A DNA stretch of 64,000 bases, from NCBI GenBank assembly GCA_009809945.1, contig WTPW01000187.1, forward strand, positions 228,973 to 292,972. The letters run 5' to 3'. Positions 1 through 11,672 of the stretch are shown piece by piece. The notes under the pieces are model-generated. The model was not told the DNA's origin. It was given only the letters and a program-made list of their open reading frames with translations, and did no database searches. Source of the DNA: Gigaspora margarita (taxonomy: Eukaryota > Glomeromycota > Glomeromycetes > Diversisporales > Gigasporaceae). The translations under genes were made by a program, and so were the position numbers. Numbering within the stretch: position 1 is the stretch's first letter; the number at the start of each line of letters is the position of its first letter.

Positions 1-654
1 AAAAAAAAAGAAAAAAAAAACAAAAACAAAACAAAAAGAACAAAAAACGTCAAATGAAAAAAAATGAAGCACCAACTAAATCTTTATTTTTCTAAAGAAG
101 TGTTTTTCAAAATTTAGAAATTGCTTGGTGAAATCAATTGTATGTTCTTGCAAAGTGTCAGAAGGCTAAGTTGGCTTGCACAAAGTTTTAAAAAGTTGTT
201 GTATTCCTTGCAAAGTGCCAAAAGTTAGAGTTGGTGTTTTTTGTATAAAAAAAATTAAAAAATAATAAATAAAAAAAAAAATTGAAAAAAACAAAACAAA
301 ACTAAAAAAAATGAAATGAAACCAAAAAAAAAACAAAACAAAAATGAAAAAACAATATAAAATTAATAGAAGATCTAATTATAAACAAAAAAAAAAATAA
401 ACAAAAATCTAATCTAATCTTGTATTATGATCATCGAAACATTTTAAAACATTTTGAAAATATTAGTTAAATGCACCCTTAATATGATTCAGGCTACAGA
501 TCTACTGATCCAACTTGGTTTCTTAGTTCTAAAATATTTCAAAAAAATTTCAAATATTTCAAAAATATTAGATCTAAAATATTTTGAAATATATTTTACT
601 TATCTTGTGGTGTGCAAGGTCTTTTAAAATATTTTGCACATATAAATTTCTGAT
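1..654 (+). mobile_element. Partial copy (right part) of the TTGCAAAGTGCC repeat element
   Basis: This matches the right half of the complete element at 44046-45834. Both carry the phrases TCTTGCAAAGTG, AGATCTAATTATAAACAAA and a stretch with CTACTGATCCAACTTGGTTTC (here at 500-522), followed by ATATTTTGAAATAT-rich sequence. The right end, ATAAATTTCTGAT at 642-654, corresponds to the terminal ATAAATTTGCTGATG of the complete copy. The left part lies outside the window. No coding capacity is seen; short open frames here only reflect T/A runs. Confidence 0.6.
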
Positions 655-919
655 AGATCATAACACATAAAGTTAAATTGTAGGCACAAAAAAATGTCTA
701 GACTATGTGATTGTTAAAGATCTGTTAATTGTTATACATCAATTTAAATAATTACAATAATAATCGATTTATAGATATATAATGATTTATATTGAAAATA
801 ATATATATCGATTATAGATATATATTGATTTTATCTAGTTAATCAATATATAATACTATTTTTTAATCAATATAAAATGATTAAGTATTATATATTAATC
901 AATATCTGTTTAAAAATTT

Positions 920-1925
920 TCTAATAAAGAACACTAGCCTTTTGCAAGAAACCAACAACTTTTTGGCACTTTGCAAGTATACCAATATGACTTCACAAGC
1001 CAACAAAACTTTTGATAATTTGCAAGAATCTTTTTAAATCTTTAAGAACACTTCTTTAAGAAAATAATTTAGTTAGGCACAAGTTTTCACAAGTTTTCAC
1101 TTATTTATTTTTTTGTTTGATACTTTTTGTTTTTGTTTTTTTGTTTTTTTTTTTAAATTTTTTTTATTAATTTATTTTATTCTAGTACTTTGTGAGAACA
1201 TGCTTCTTTAAAAAAATAATTTAATTAGTTGCAAGATTTTGCAAGTTAACCTAGCACTTTACAAAACATAACTAGGTTTTGGCAATTTCTGAATTTGAAC
1301 TCTTACTTTAGAAAAATAAAGATTTGAGGCTATGTTTATTTTTTTTTATTAAGTTTGCTTACATATTTTGTTTTTCAGTTATTTTTTTTTCTTACTTATT
1401 TTTTTATTTTTATTTTATTTTATTTATTTCTAACTTTCTTCAGAAGTTTGCAAGAAAACAATTTAACTTTTCTGGCACTTTTCAAGAACACCAACTCTAA
1501 CTTCTCTACCACTTTGCAAGAACATACTAGATTCTCCAACAATTTGCAAAAACTTCAACACTTCTAAAAAATAGTTTTTTTTTTACTTCACTCCTATTTT
1601 TAGAAAGTAGCAAATGAGTAAAGAGAAATAATAGCTAACTACAAAGTGAGAAAAAAATAAGTACATAGAGCTAGCATTATGCAATAAAGTATAAAAGTAG
1701 TTTAAAATATTACTATTTTTTTCATTTTTATTTTTTTTATTATTTTTTTTACTTCTTTACTATTTATAAGAAGTAGTGAATATAAGTGAATATAATAGTT
1801 AAAACAAAGAAGAGAAATAATAGCTAACTGCAAAATGAGAAAAATAAGTATATAGAGCTAGTATTATGTGATGAAGTACAAAAGTAGTTTAAAATATTAC
1901 TATTTTTTCATTTTTTTTTTTTTCT
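920..1925 (-). mobile_element. Inverted partial copy of the TTGCAAAGTGCC repeat element
   Basis: Read on the minus strand this matches the left-to-middle part of the element at 44046-45834, including the block with GAGCGAAAATAAGTG-like sequence. That block is internally duplicated here: GAGAAATAATAGCTAACT recurs near 1621 and again near 1812. It stands in opposite orientation to the copy at 1-654. Nothing in it looks protein coding. Confidence 0.5.
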
Positions 1926-2010
1926 TTGGGTTCAGTTTTTTTGGTTTTATTTTTTTTGTCATAAAGAATATATAATAATATATAATAAAATATATTTAAT
2001 TTAAAGTATA

Positions 2011-2572
2011 ATATATAATAATACTGTTCTGTGGGTCGATAGCATAGCGGTTATACTCCTAGGATGCAAATCGAAGGTTGCCAGTTCAATTCCCCCTAGA
2101 GGCATAATGGAAAAAACCAGCTAGTTAGAGAACTGAAACACCGTGGGAAACAGGAAACCAGGACATCTACGAACGGACTTAATTGGGCAGTTGCCATTAT
2201 CAAATCTGTGGTAGTAAAACGAAATGTGTTAGAGCCCGATTTGGAATAACCGAAATCACAAGACATATTGAGAGGCCGAAGTCTGAAAAGATACTTCAAG
2301 AACTTGTGGTGCCCGTATCCAGACCGTGACCATTTGTACCAATAATTAGCCAGCATGTCGATCTATAGCAGAGTTTGTTGGGAGGATAAGGTTCAGTACT
2401 GCGGTCGTGCTTGGGCATCTATAGTAATAGACAGCCAGGTAATAGTCTAGCCAAAGTCTTTAATGTAATTTGTATAGCAGCCTTCGGGTAGCACTATAAA
2501 AGAAGTTAATAAAGCTAGTGCTAATGGTCGCTTAAGTTAAAAAAAAAATATATATATATATAATAATACTGT
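2011..2572 (+). mobile_element. tRNA-derived SINE with exact 17-bp target duplication
   Basis: The same 17 bases, ending in AATAATACTGT, flank the element at 2011-2027 and 2556-2572. The body starts with a tRNA-like head (2034-2105) containing an A-box-like TAGCATAGCGG (2041-2051) and a B-box-like AGTTCAATTCC (2084-2094), which are the internal RNA polymerase III promoter elements of SINEs. It ends in an A tract (2539-2549) that runs into TA repeats. Body and tail together are about 520 bp. An exact long duplication plus an A tail indicates recent LINE-mediated insertion. The central unrelated region (2110-2538) is of unknown origin. Confidence 0.85.
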
Positions 2573-2573
2573 A

Positions 2574-2877
2574 TATTCCTGAAAATAATCTACCTTTTTT
2601 GGGCCAAAAATTATATGAAAAAATGTAGGGTAGCTTATTTTTAAATTGTTGAATTTTTTGAAAAATTGAAAAACGTACTAATAAAAAGTTGTCCAAATAA
2701 TGTGAAATTTTTATTATAAGTGTATTTTGATGCCTTAAACAAGTTTACTTAATGGCACTTTTGAGATTTACTTAGTAAAATTTGGCTTTTATATGTAGCA
2801 ACTGTTAATGCATTTTTTGAGATTTTTAAAAAAATCAGAGAGTAGCTTATTTTCGGAGTAGCTTATTTTCAGGAATA
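2574..2877. mobile_element. TA-flanked MITE, TATTCCTGAAAATAA family, copy 1
   Basis: Terminal inverted repeats TATTCCTGAAAATAA (left) and TTATTTTCAGGAATA (right) are flanked by TA at 2572-2573 and 2878-2879, the signature of Tc1/mariner-derived MITEs. A second copy of the same interior lies at 53998-54306. It is non-coding and abuts the SINE just upstream. Confidence 0.7.
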
Positions 2878-3443
2878 TATGGTAAAAATAAATAAAAAAA
2901 TACAAAATTTTATATTATTCACAATGATTTTAATGCATACCCACCAATAGGTTAAGCTCTTTATAAGATCAGTATCTGGTCCACTATATGGATCAAATAT
3001 AGTATTTCTACAAATTACATTTTGTCAATTTTTGGTGAGTCTTGACTTCTCTAGTAGGTTTAGATCACAGATAAATTAGTCTGAGCTTATGTAATTTATA
3101 TATATTTGTTACTGTACAATTTAAGCGGTCCATAATACTCTATGTAACCACTTATATAAATTATTCAATAAAGATAAGCAAGGCCTCACCTTAAAAAAAA
3201 AATTTTTTTATATTAAATTGTGAAACTTTGTAAAAACTTGTAAAAACTTGTAAAATATTTAAAAATATAATAGTATTGATTAGAATTATTATTTGTGATT
3301 TTTAATCTGATAACTAGTAATACAAATCAAAATCGAAAAGTAGCAACTAATCGAAAAGTTGACAACTAATCGATTAAAAAATTTTTGCCAACTTATATTA
3401 AAATTGAATAAAAATAAAAATCAAACAAAAATTGAATAAAAAT

Positions 3444-3988
3444 CGATTAATTCATGATCCGTATACCAACCAGTGAAAATATATAGTAAAATGTGGGGTA
3501 AATTAATTAGTGTTTTTTCAAATTTCAGGAATCTGGCACTGTCCGAGAAATAGCGACTTTTTTTACTAAGCTAACCTTTCTTCTCCACTAATTGAAAGTT
3601 GTAGAGCACATTCTTGCGATTCTAGCCGCGGTAAAATCATTAAAATCGGCCCAGTAGATCACAAGATATCGTTAAAAACCGTTTCGCGACCATATAAAGT
3701 TCCTATGTAAACAATAATATTGTTTACATAGGAACTTTATATGGTCGCGAAACGTTTTTTAATGATATCTTGTGATCTACTGGGCCGATTTTAATGATTT
3801 TACCGCGGCTAGAATCGCAAGAATGTGCTCTACAACTTTCAATTAGTGGAGAAGAAAGGTTAGCTTAGTAAAAAAAGTCGCTATTGCTCGGACAGTGCCA
3901 GATTCCTGAAATTTGAAAAAACACATTAATTTACCCCACATTTTACTATATATTTTCACTGGTTGGTATACGGATCACGAATTAATCG
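3444..3988. mobile_element. Near-perfect 545-bp palindrome (foldback element)
   Basis: The two arms are reverse complements over about 265 bp and meet at GTAAACAAT-AAT-ATTGTTTAC (3707-3727), leaving a 3-base loop. The outer ends read CGATTAATTC (3444-3453) and GAATTAATCG (3979-3988). Only a few substitutions separate the arms, for example CCGAGAAATAGC against the complement of GCTATTGCTCGG. Such a structure would extrude as a hairpin. No open frame of interest and no certain target duplication was found, so the transposon superfamily is unassigned. Confidence 0.85.
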
Positions 3989-4379
3989 AAAAGTTGACAA
4001 CTAATTAATTGCAAAATTTTTGGCAATTTGTATTACTACTAATAACAATCAAACTGATTATTACTGTTACTATCTTAATTAATAGTCCTCGTCAGGGGGA
4101 TTTTAATCAATTACTATCCAATAACTGATAAAAATCAATAGTAATCCCATGTAAATTTTGGTAATAAAACCTATACTCATTACAACTTTTGGTACTTATA
4201 TTATTTCTTTTTAGTTTGTTTTTAAATTTCTGCCAAAAGTAAGAAATTCAGCTTACCTTCACCAAAAGATTAGCAATGTTACTCTTTTCAATTTGGAAAT
4301 ATGCTTACTAAAAAGAACCAGATTACAAGTGAGTTTTGATATCTGATGAATAATATATAAAGATGATCTGAAAGAATAT

Positions 4380-4810
4380 GTCAGAAAAATTTTTTTCTTT
4401 TTAGAATATTCTTTTAGATTTTTATATTTTTTTTATTTTCTATTTTGTATATATAATACTTTGACAAACATAGGTCTGTACAGTAGTGCTTGGGGTTTTG
4501 TTTTTCTGTTTCTTTTTGTGATTTTGTTTTTTTCTTTGTTAGGCTTCATTATTAATATAGAATTTTTTATTTTTCTTATTTTTTATTGTTACTAATTTTG
4601 TTAGTTTTGGCTTTCTGTTTAGGTCCTGTAGTTATTTCTCTCTTTTTTATCTTCTTTTTTATTTCTTTTTTCTACTTTTTAATTTTTTTTTTCTTGTATA
4701 GTTGAGGTTATTCCTACTATTGATACTAGGTAGGAGAGATTTAAAGAAAATTCTATGTTGCTTTTTAACAGAAGCTAACAAAGTCTATATCTGCTTTATC
4801 TATAAGGTGG
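4380..4810 (+). repeat. T-rich tract resembling the 3' half of the A-tailed retroelement at 33970-35090
   Basis: Both places show ATATATAATACTT, then CTGTACAGTA or TTGTACAGTATT, then a long pyrimidine run, then ACTAGGTAGGAGAGATTTAAAG here against CCTAGGTGAAAGAAGTTTTAAAG at 34790. The resemblance is by eye and imperfect. It could be an old truncated retroelement or only shared low complexity. Confidence 0.3.
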
Positions 4811-4822
4811 TACAACAGGTTA

Positions 4823-5726
4823 GGGGCTTCTAGAAATTATATAATTTTTTGGTGGGTGGGTGGGTTCCTGAAAATATCAGGTTATAATTATAATTCTGGT
4901 CAAAATTTTATAATTCTGGTCAAAAGTATAAAATTATAAAATTATTAATAACTATTGATCTACTGAACCAATTTAGATGATTTAACTATCAAAATGTTCA
5001 TCTCACTGAGACGATTCTAACAAGCCCAAAATCGTTAAAATCTAATCACAGATTCCCAAAATCGTTCAACTTTTGTGTAATTTTAATAGTAATTTTTTAG
5101 AATCACTAAGTAAATATCTTTAATATTGAATAACTTTTGATACACTGGCCCATTTTGGATAATTAACTACCAAAATGTTCGTCTCAGTGAGACGATTCTA
5201 ACATGCCCAAAATCACTAAATTCTAATCACAGGATTCCAAGATTAATAAAGATTTGTATTGCTAAACAAACAATAAAATCTTTATCGATCTTGGAATCCT
5301 GCAATTAGAATTTAGCAATTTTGGGCTTGTTAGAATCGTCTCACTGAGACGAACATTTTGGTAGTTAAATCATCCAAAACGGACCAGTGGATCAAAAGTT
5401 ATTCAATATTAAAGATATTTACTTAGTGATTCTAAAATTACTATTAAAATTACACAAAAGTTGAACGATCTTGGGACCCTGTGATTAGATTTTAACGATT
5501 TTGGGCTTGTTAGAATCGTCTCAGTGAGATGAACATTTTGGTAGTTAAATCATCTAAATTGGTCTAGTAGAGCAATAGTTATTATCAATTTCATCAAATT
5601 GAACATATAAATAAATTTTAAAAAATATAAAATTTGATTGGCTAATAGAGTATCAGGTGTGGGTGGTTGGGTAAAATTTTGAAATTTATTAGTAACAAAA
5701 ATATTACATAATTTCTGAAAGCCCCC
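4823..5726. mobile_element. Foldback element with TTA/TAA flanks; large internal palindrome
   Basis: Terminal repeats GGGGCTTCTAGAAATTAT and, at the right end, ATAATTTCTGAAAGCCCC are next to TTA (4820-4822) and TAA (5727-5729), suggestive of a PIF/Harbinger-type 3-bp duplication. The interior (about 4960-5580) is a palindrome centred near 5255. It contains TCTCACTGAGACGATTCT and its complement several times. The same core recurs at 26640-26990 and around the gap at 61365-62059. Non-coding. Confidence 0.7.
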
Positions 5727-6523
5727 TAATTTGGGTAATATGAGACATAATACAATTACTTCCAACTACTACCACACAATCACTCTAACTATCTCTATAC
5801 CATTACTTCTACTCATCTCAATACAAATATTCTATCTACCTCTGTACAAATATCTTTGCCTATTCCCATACAAACATCTCTAGTTATCTTCACACAAATA
5901 TCTCTGAATACTTTTAAACAAATATTTCTAATTACTTCTGTACAAATATCTCTAAATATCTGTACAATAATTTAGTAAAAATCTCTAGCTACTTCTGTAC
6001 AAATTAACAATAGAATTGTTACACCTCTTAGGTTGGAAAAGTTATAAAAAGGAAGCATTTCTTTCTTTTTGTAAAACTTAGAGTTCTATACCCTCACCTA
6101 GAATCTTAGCTTATGATATTATCTTTATCTATTTCTTTATATTGTAAAGTATAATATTCCTCTCTAGGATAATTCATATAAGCAAGGCTTATTACCATCT
6201 ATTATTATTTAATAAAATTATATACTATTCTTATAACAAACTGTTTGCTTCCTGCTATAAAGTAAAAGTATAATACTTCACTTGCACCCTATGTATATTC
6301 ATAAATATATTACTGCACCGGGTGATCTTGTTACTTTGCTATATTTAATACAAGAAAGCTATAGTATTGTAACAATACAAAATTTAATCATCTGATTGGT
6401 ATGATCAAAGGTGCAAAAAATAAGAATACTACTCCTTGCAGAATATAAATAACTCCTATTTTTTAATTCTACCCAATATTATTAAATAAAAATATACTAC
6501 ATCAGCAAAAAAAAATATGCATA

Positions 6524-7990
6524 AACCTTCGTAAGTTTTTACGCTAGTGTAAACTTACGAAATACTACGATTAGTTCAGAATATTACATAGGGGTAATAA
6601 TTACATAAGTTTAGGAGAGTGACAAAAATCAGGTGATTTTTTAGAGGAGGAAGAGGGGTAAAAAATGTTAAAATTATATATAGGAACCTGACCAAATCTA
6701 TATTAAAGAGGGGGGGAGGAGAATAGGCCTCTAATAAAAAATAATCAGGTGATTAATGACATAGCCCTTATGCTATAGTAACTTCAGAGTACTATGCAGA
6801 TATAATAATTACGAACATTTATGGCATAGTGAATTCAAAATATAGCGAAACATAATTAGTCAAAAACTAATGAAACCATACATAAAACTATGAGATATTG
6901 TGAACAGAAAACTTGCGAAAACTAGCAATATTTCGCGATATTTTGCATATTTTTGCAAATTTTGATATACATATTGACATAATCATGCCTTTTTACAGGT
7001 TTTCTCAAGTTTTCACATTATATTTTACATTTATTAAATATATATTTTTAATTAATATTACATATTTTATTAGATATTACATTATTATACAGTATTATTT
7101 TTACATTATTACAAATATTTTAAACTACTTTTGCACTTCGTCGCATCTAATTCTATTACTATATACAAAAAACTAACCCTACACACTTATTTTTGCTCAA
7201 TCTACAGTTAGTTATTCTTTTCACTTCTTTGTTTTTTATCGTTTTTACTTTGGCTATTCTTTTGTTTTGTTATAACTTCATTTCGCTCTCTTTTTCTAAA
7301 TACTTACTAAAAATAGTAGAGAAGTAAAAAAAATAAAAAAACATTTCTTAGAAGTGTTGGTGTTCTTGCAAATTGCTAGAGAAATCTAGTATGTTCTTGC
7401 AAAGTGCCAGAGATGGTATTTTTGTAAAGTGCCAGAAAAGTCACAAAGTGTCGAAAAAGTCAGGAATAAATAAAACAAAAAAAAATAAGTAAAAAAAAAA
7501 CAAACAAAAAACAAAAAAATAAATGAAGCTTAAATTCTTCATTTCTCTGAAATAAAAGTTCAAGTTCTTGCAAATTCAGAAATTGCAAAAGCTGGGTTAA
7601 TGTTCTTGCAAAATGTCAAAAAAGTCGCAAAGTGCCAAAAAAGTAGGTTTGTTTCTTGCAGAGTGCCAGGAAGTAAGGGTTCTGTTCTCGCAAAGTGCCA
7701 GAATAAAATAAATTAATAAAAAAAAATTTAAAAATAAAACAAAAAAAAACAAAAAACAAAAAACATGAAATGAAAAAATAAATAAAGCAAAATTTTGTGA
7801 AAATTTGCACCTAACTAAATCATTTCTTTAAAGAAGTGTTCTTAGAAATTTAGAAATTGCTAAAGAAATTAGTTGTGTATTCTTGCAAAGTGTCGGAAGT
7901 GTCAGAAGTTTGGGTTGGCTTGCACAAGGTTTTGAAAAGTTGTTTGTTTTTTTACAAAGGTTTTCTTGTAAAATGTTTCGAAAACTTTCA
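6524..7990 (+). mobile_element. Degenerate copy of the TTGCAAAGTGCC element
   Basis: The block 6950-7260 (GATATACATATTGACATAATCATGC, then TTTTTACAGGTTTTC, then ACTACTTTTGCACTTCGTCGC in pieces) parallels 44340-44700. The block 7340-7990 carries the TTCTTGCAAAGTGCCAGA repeats also seen at 44800-45370. At its left end is a short inverted motif CGTAAGTTTTTACG...AAACTTACG (6531-6560), like the TIR of the complete copy. A G-rich, non-matching insert lies at 6640-6740. No coding signal is seen. Confidence 0.5.
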
Positions 7991-8579
7991 TATATTATAA
8001 ACCAAATAATAAAGTCTTAGTAAATAAACAACAAAAAAGTTTCTAATATTTTCAGAAATTTTTTTTGCTTGCAAAGTCTGCAAAGTCTTTTGTCAAAATA
8101 AAATTTGTTTGAAAAGTTTTGTATAATATGAACTAAATAAAAAAGGTTTAGAAAGATAACTATCAAAAATACTTTCTAATAATATAATCAAATACTACTA
8201 GGTGTCAAAAATATTCATTAAAAAAAAAGTTTTTGAAAATTTTCGTATATTTATTAATAAAATTGTTGTTTCAAATTTGTAAATAAAGTTGAAAAAATAA
8301 TGATCATTGTTTATATAGAGAATTTTTTTGATTATCACGTGTTTATGCACATATTTATTTTATTATAAAAAAAATTGTAATAATATGTGTAATACTACAC
8401 TATTCAGTATTTTCACTATTATCTTTTTTAGCAGATTTTTTATCTTTTTTTGTCTTTTTTGTGGGTTTTCAGATATTTCTAGAGAATTACATTTTGTTGA
8501 AGTTTTATAATTTTTATAATTAAATTAATTATTACATAAAAGTATAAAATATTGTTAATTAATATATGAATATAGAACT

Positions 8580-9850
8580 TATACCTAATCCTTCTGCAAT
8601 ATCTTCTTTGGGATATTGCATATTACCTTGTCTTTTAGAAGACTGTTAAATTTGTATATAAAAATGTTAGTTATAAAATTTAATTTTTATCATAGTAATA
8701 AATTATAATAATTACTCAAGTTTCTCGAACTTCAGAACTTTTCGGGCACTGCGTTTTTTAGGAGTCTAGAAAAATTATAAATTAATTAGATATAAATTAA
8801 AATTTATCTTATTATTAAATTATAATAATTATGCTTGTTTCACTTTTTTCTGTCTCATCTTGAACTTGGGTAGTTTGTTTACTTTGAACTTCTAGCGCAC
8901 CTTTACTTTGAAATTCTGGTGCACCTTTACTTTGAACTTCTAGCACACCTTTACTTTAAAATTCTGGTGCACCTTTACTTTGAACTTCCAGTGCACCTTC
9001 ACCACTTTTTTTAGCAGTCTAAAAATTTTATAAGTAAATTAGTTATAAAATAAAGTTATCATAATATTAAATTAAAATGATTATACTTCAGAAACTGTCG
9101 CTTGATCTTTAGTATTTTCAGGGGTAAGTGTAGGTTGATTTTGGTCTTGCGTATCTTCGGGCAAATTACTTTTATTTGAAGATTTGAATATTGTAAAAGC
9201 TAATTAGTTATTATTAATAATTTTAAATTATTATATTATAAAAATATTAAATATTTATGCTGCTACTACTGCGTCTGCTACTAATGCTATTGCTGCTGCT
9301 ATTGCTATCATTATCATCATCAGAAACTATGAAAGTACCTTTATTATTTAATATAGCCTTCAAAAATGTACAATATATAATTAAATTATGTAATACAAAA
9401 AAATTTTACAAAAAATTTTGATTATTTCTTACAATGTAAGAAATATTTGAAAATTTTCACTAATTATAAAACTTTAACTTTAAATTTTTACCAAATTTTT
9501 TTCAATTTAGTCTTTCATAGCCTTTTCTTCTATAGTTATTTTTTTGTATTTGTGGCTTAGTAGGGATTGAACTATACCAATTGCAAAAGCCAACAAGTTA
9601 TCTTCCGCATCCCCCTTTGGCCAAACTTTTATTAAAAATACGAGAAATAAATGTATCATTTGGATCGTTTGCAACAATTGGCAAAAATAATTTAGAATAT
9701 GCAGTTTTTGTTTTGGTGAATTGCTTTCAATTATGGATTTCTTTGGGAATAGCATGGCTGTTGATCTTGTCTAGCATGCTATTTCCATATACTACAAATA
9801 CTGCATCTTTAATCTTAGTGGTAAGAGTGCCACATTTGGAACGCATTGTT
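8580..9850 (-). pseudogene. Decayed multi-exon gene of unknown function with 8-residue tandem repeats
   Basis: I do not recognise this protein. On the minus strand, coding-like blocks are separated by short introns. Block 9849-9507 begins MRSKCGTLTTKIKDAVF and ends SLLSHKYKKITIEEKAMKD, but needs a frame change near 9610 and has a stop near 9740. Block 9358-9259 encodes a Ser/Asp/Asn run (SDDDNDSNSSSNSISSRR). Block 9180-9088 reads PEDTQDQNQPTLTPENTKD. Block 9020-8823 has 24-nt units encoding SKGALEVQ and SKGAPEFQ in alternation, with one stop (EF*). Further pieces are at 8765-8702 (TPKKRSARKVLKFE) and 8648-8580. Low-complexity charged repeats suggest a disordered C-terminal tail. The exon-intron structure is inferred from GT/AG and frame only. 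Confidence 0.4.
8878..9006 (-). repeat. 24-nt coding minisatellite, five units in two alternating types
   Basis: Units of the form TTTACTTTGAACTTCTAGCGCACC and TTTACTTTGAAATTCTGGTGCACC (each 24 nt; the first 12 bases are nearly shared) alternate, giving a 48-nt higher-order period. On the minus strand they encode the alternating octapeptides SKGALEVQ and SKGAPEFQ. They lie inside the unknown gene at 8580-9850. Confidence 0.7.
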
Positions 9851-9948
9851 TTAAGAAGCTATAATAATAATTAAATAATATTAATATAAAAAAAAATTTA
9901 ATATAAATTTTTAAAAAAAGAAATAGTCAATATCTCAAAATTTTACTA

Positions 9949-11381
9949 CAGTGCAGGACATTTAAAGATGGCAATAAAATAGCTAATTTTTAAAAGCTAA
10001 TAACTTATGATACAGAAAAGATACAGAAAAAAGAAAGCCAAAAAATAAAAATATAAAAATATAAGAATTTATTTAAAATTAACTAGTAAAATTCATAGGC
10101 TAAGAATTTTTATGGTTAGAGTGCAATTTTAGAATAAAAGAGGAGTTTTATATAACATAATGTGGATTACATAAAATAACTTGATTTTAGTTCTTATAAA
10201 GTTTTTAGGAGTTCTGACCATTTTTACTTAGAGTATCCAATCCCGTTTACTTAGTATATTTTATCCAGAGTTGTAAAATTACGGTAATTTATAAATTTGG
10301 CGGTAAGTTACCGGTAAGTTACTGGTAAGTTACCTTAAGGTTACTTACTAATAACTTACTGCCAAATTTTATAAATTACTATAATTTTACAACCCTAGAT
10401 ATAGCATCCCAGTGAATTTCACCTCCGGTGAGCATTAAAATTATTCAAAATATAAATATAATTACTTACTGGATTATGGAAATGTTTTTTATAATACGCA
10501 TCTTATATAGAATGACAACCGATCTCCTAGTACCTCAGAAGGAACTTAGAAAAAAACTAAGATCAAACAACTACACAAAATGTAGATTAACAATAGAATT
10601 AGTTAAAAATCGAAATACTAATAATAACTAAAAATGGTCATCAGCTATAGGGTAGGGGCTACCAACCTGTTTAGCTGCTACAATGAATCATGGCCAGTTC
10701 AAATAAATATGATGTGCATGGCACTGGCATTTGTAACCTCGACCATTAATAAAATATCCAACCTAAATATAATAACAGACCACGCACCCTTCCACAAATA
10801 TATCTAACTGCAATAGAAAATAAATACAAAGATCCTCAATATATAGATAAATTACAATATATATTCACTCTCCGTACCCTACTGAAATAATATATTTTTT
10901 AGTATTAAACAAGTTTACTTAGATCTCAAATTTATAATTTTTTAAAATGATTAATTTTTGATATTTACAATTTTCTAAATTTTGATTAGCTATATTTTCT
11001 TTAACTTGATTGGTTATTTAAAAAAAGACATGTTACTAAAAAATAATAATATAAATTTATATTATTACAACTAAAATTACAAGTTAATATTTACTAAAAT
11101 GTTTTATTGCAATTATAAATATCTATTCTTATATAAAATAAAAAACAACTTTATTATTTTTTTTGCTATATATTTTATTTTGGATTATTCATATCAAAAA
11201 CAGAACTTTAACTACAATAATTTGATAATATAATTTTTTAAAAAATAAAAGCTACTATTTTGTAGTAAATTGATTTAATTTTAAAATATTAGCTTCTATT
11301 TTTTTGTATTTTTCTGTATTATAAGTTATTAGCTTTTAAAAAACTAGCTATTTTAATGTTGTTCCTAAGTATTCTGCACTA
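9949..11381. mobile_element. TA-flanked transposon, CAGTGCAG family, 1.4 kb
   Basis: Long terminal inverted repeats (about 70 bp, including AAAATAGCTA and AAGCTAATAACTTAT at the left and their complements at 11310-11360) end in CAGTGC or TAGTGC next to TA dinucleotides (9947-9948 and 11382-11383). A shorter copy without the 10.06-10.9 kb interior lies at 29984-31296. No transposase was recognised. The superfamily is probably Tc1/mariner by its TA target. Confidence 0.65.
10268..10397. repeat. 130-bp inverted repeat (hAT-like CAGAGTTGT end) nested in the TA transposon
   Basis: The ends CAGAGTTGTAAAATTACGG and, inverted, TAGGGTTGTAAAATTATAG frame a near palindrome with GGTAAGTTACCGGTAAGTT. The same CAGAGTTGTTA end occurs at 36117-36389. 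No clear 8-bp duplication is left. Confidence 0.5.
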
Positions 11382-11672
11382 TAGTAATTATATATATATA
11401 TATATATATATTTTATAATTTATATATAAAAAAATTTACATTTAACATAATATATAACTAATATAATAAATATTTATTATAAAATTGTTTAACAATTTAA
11501 TCTAACAAACAGGCTTTAACTATATTCACAATATTCTTTAGTTTAATTTTAGTTTTTAAGATACAAATTAATTATTACTATTTATAAATTATAAAAAAGA
11601 TAAAACAGATTTATTAGTTGTATACATACAGAATTTCAAATTTTAGTATTATTAAGATTAATTTGAGCAGAA

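Noticed and set aside
2034..2105. Functional tRNA gene
   Set aside because: A and B boxes are present but the acceptor ends do not pair well, and the sequence is the head of a retroposed SINE with target duplication and A tail.
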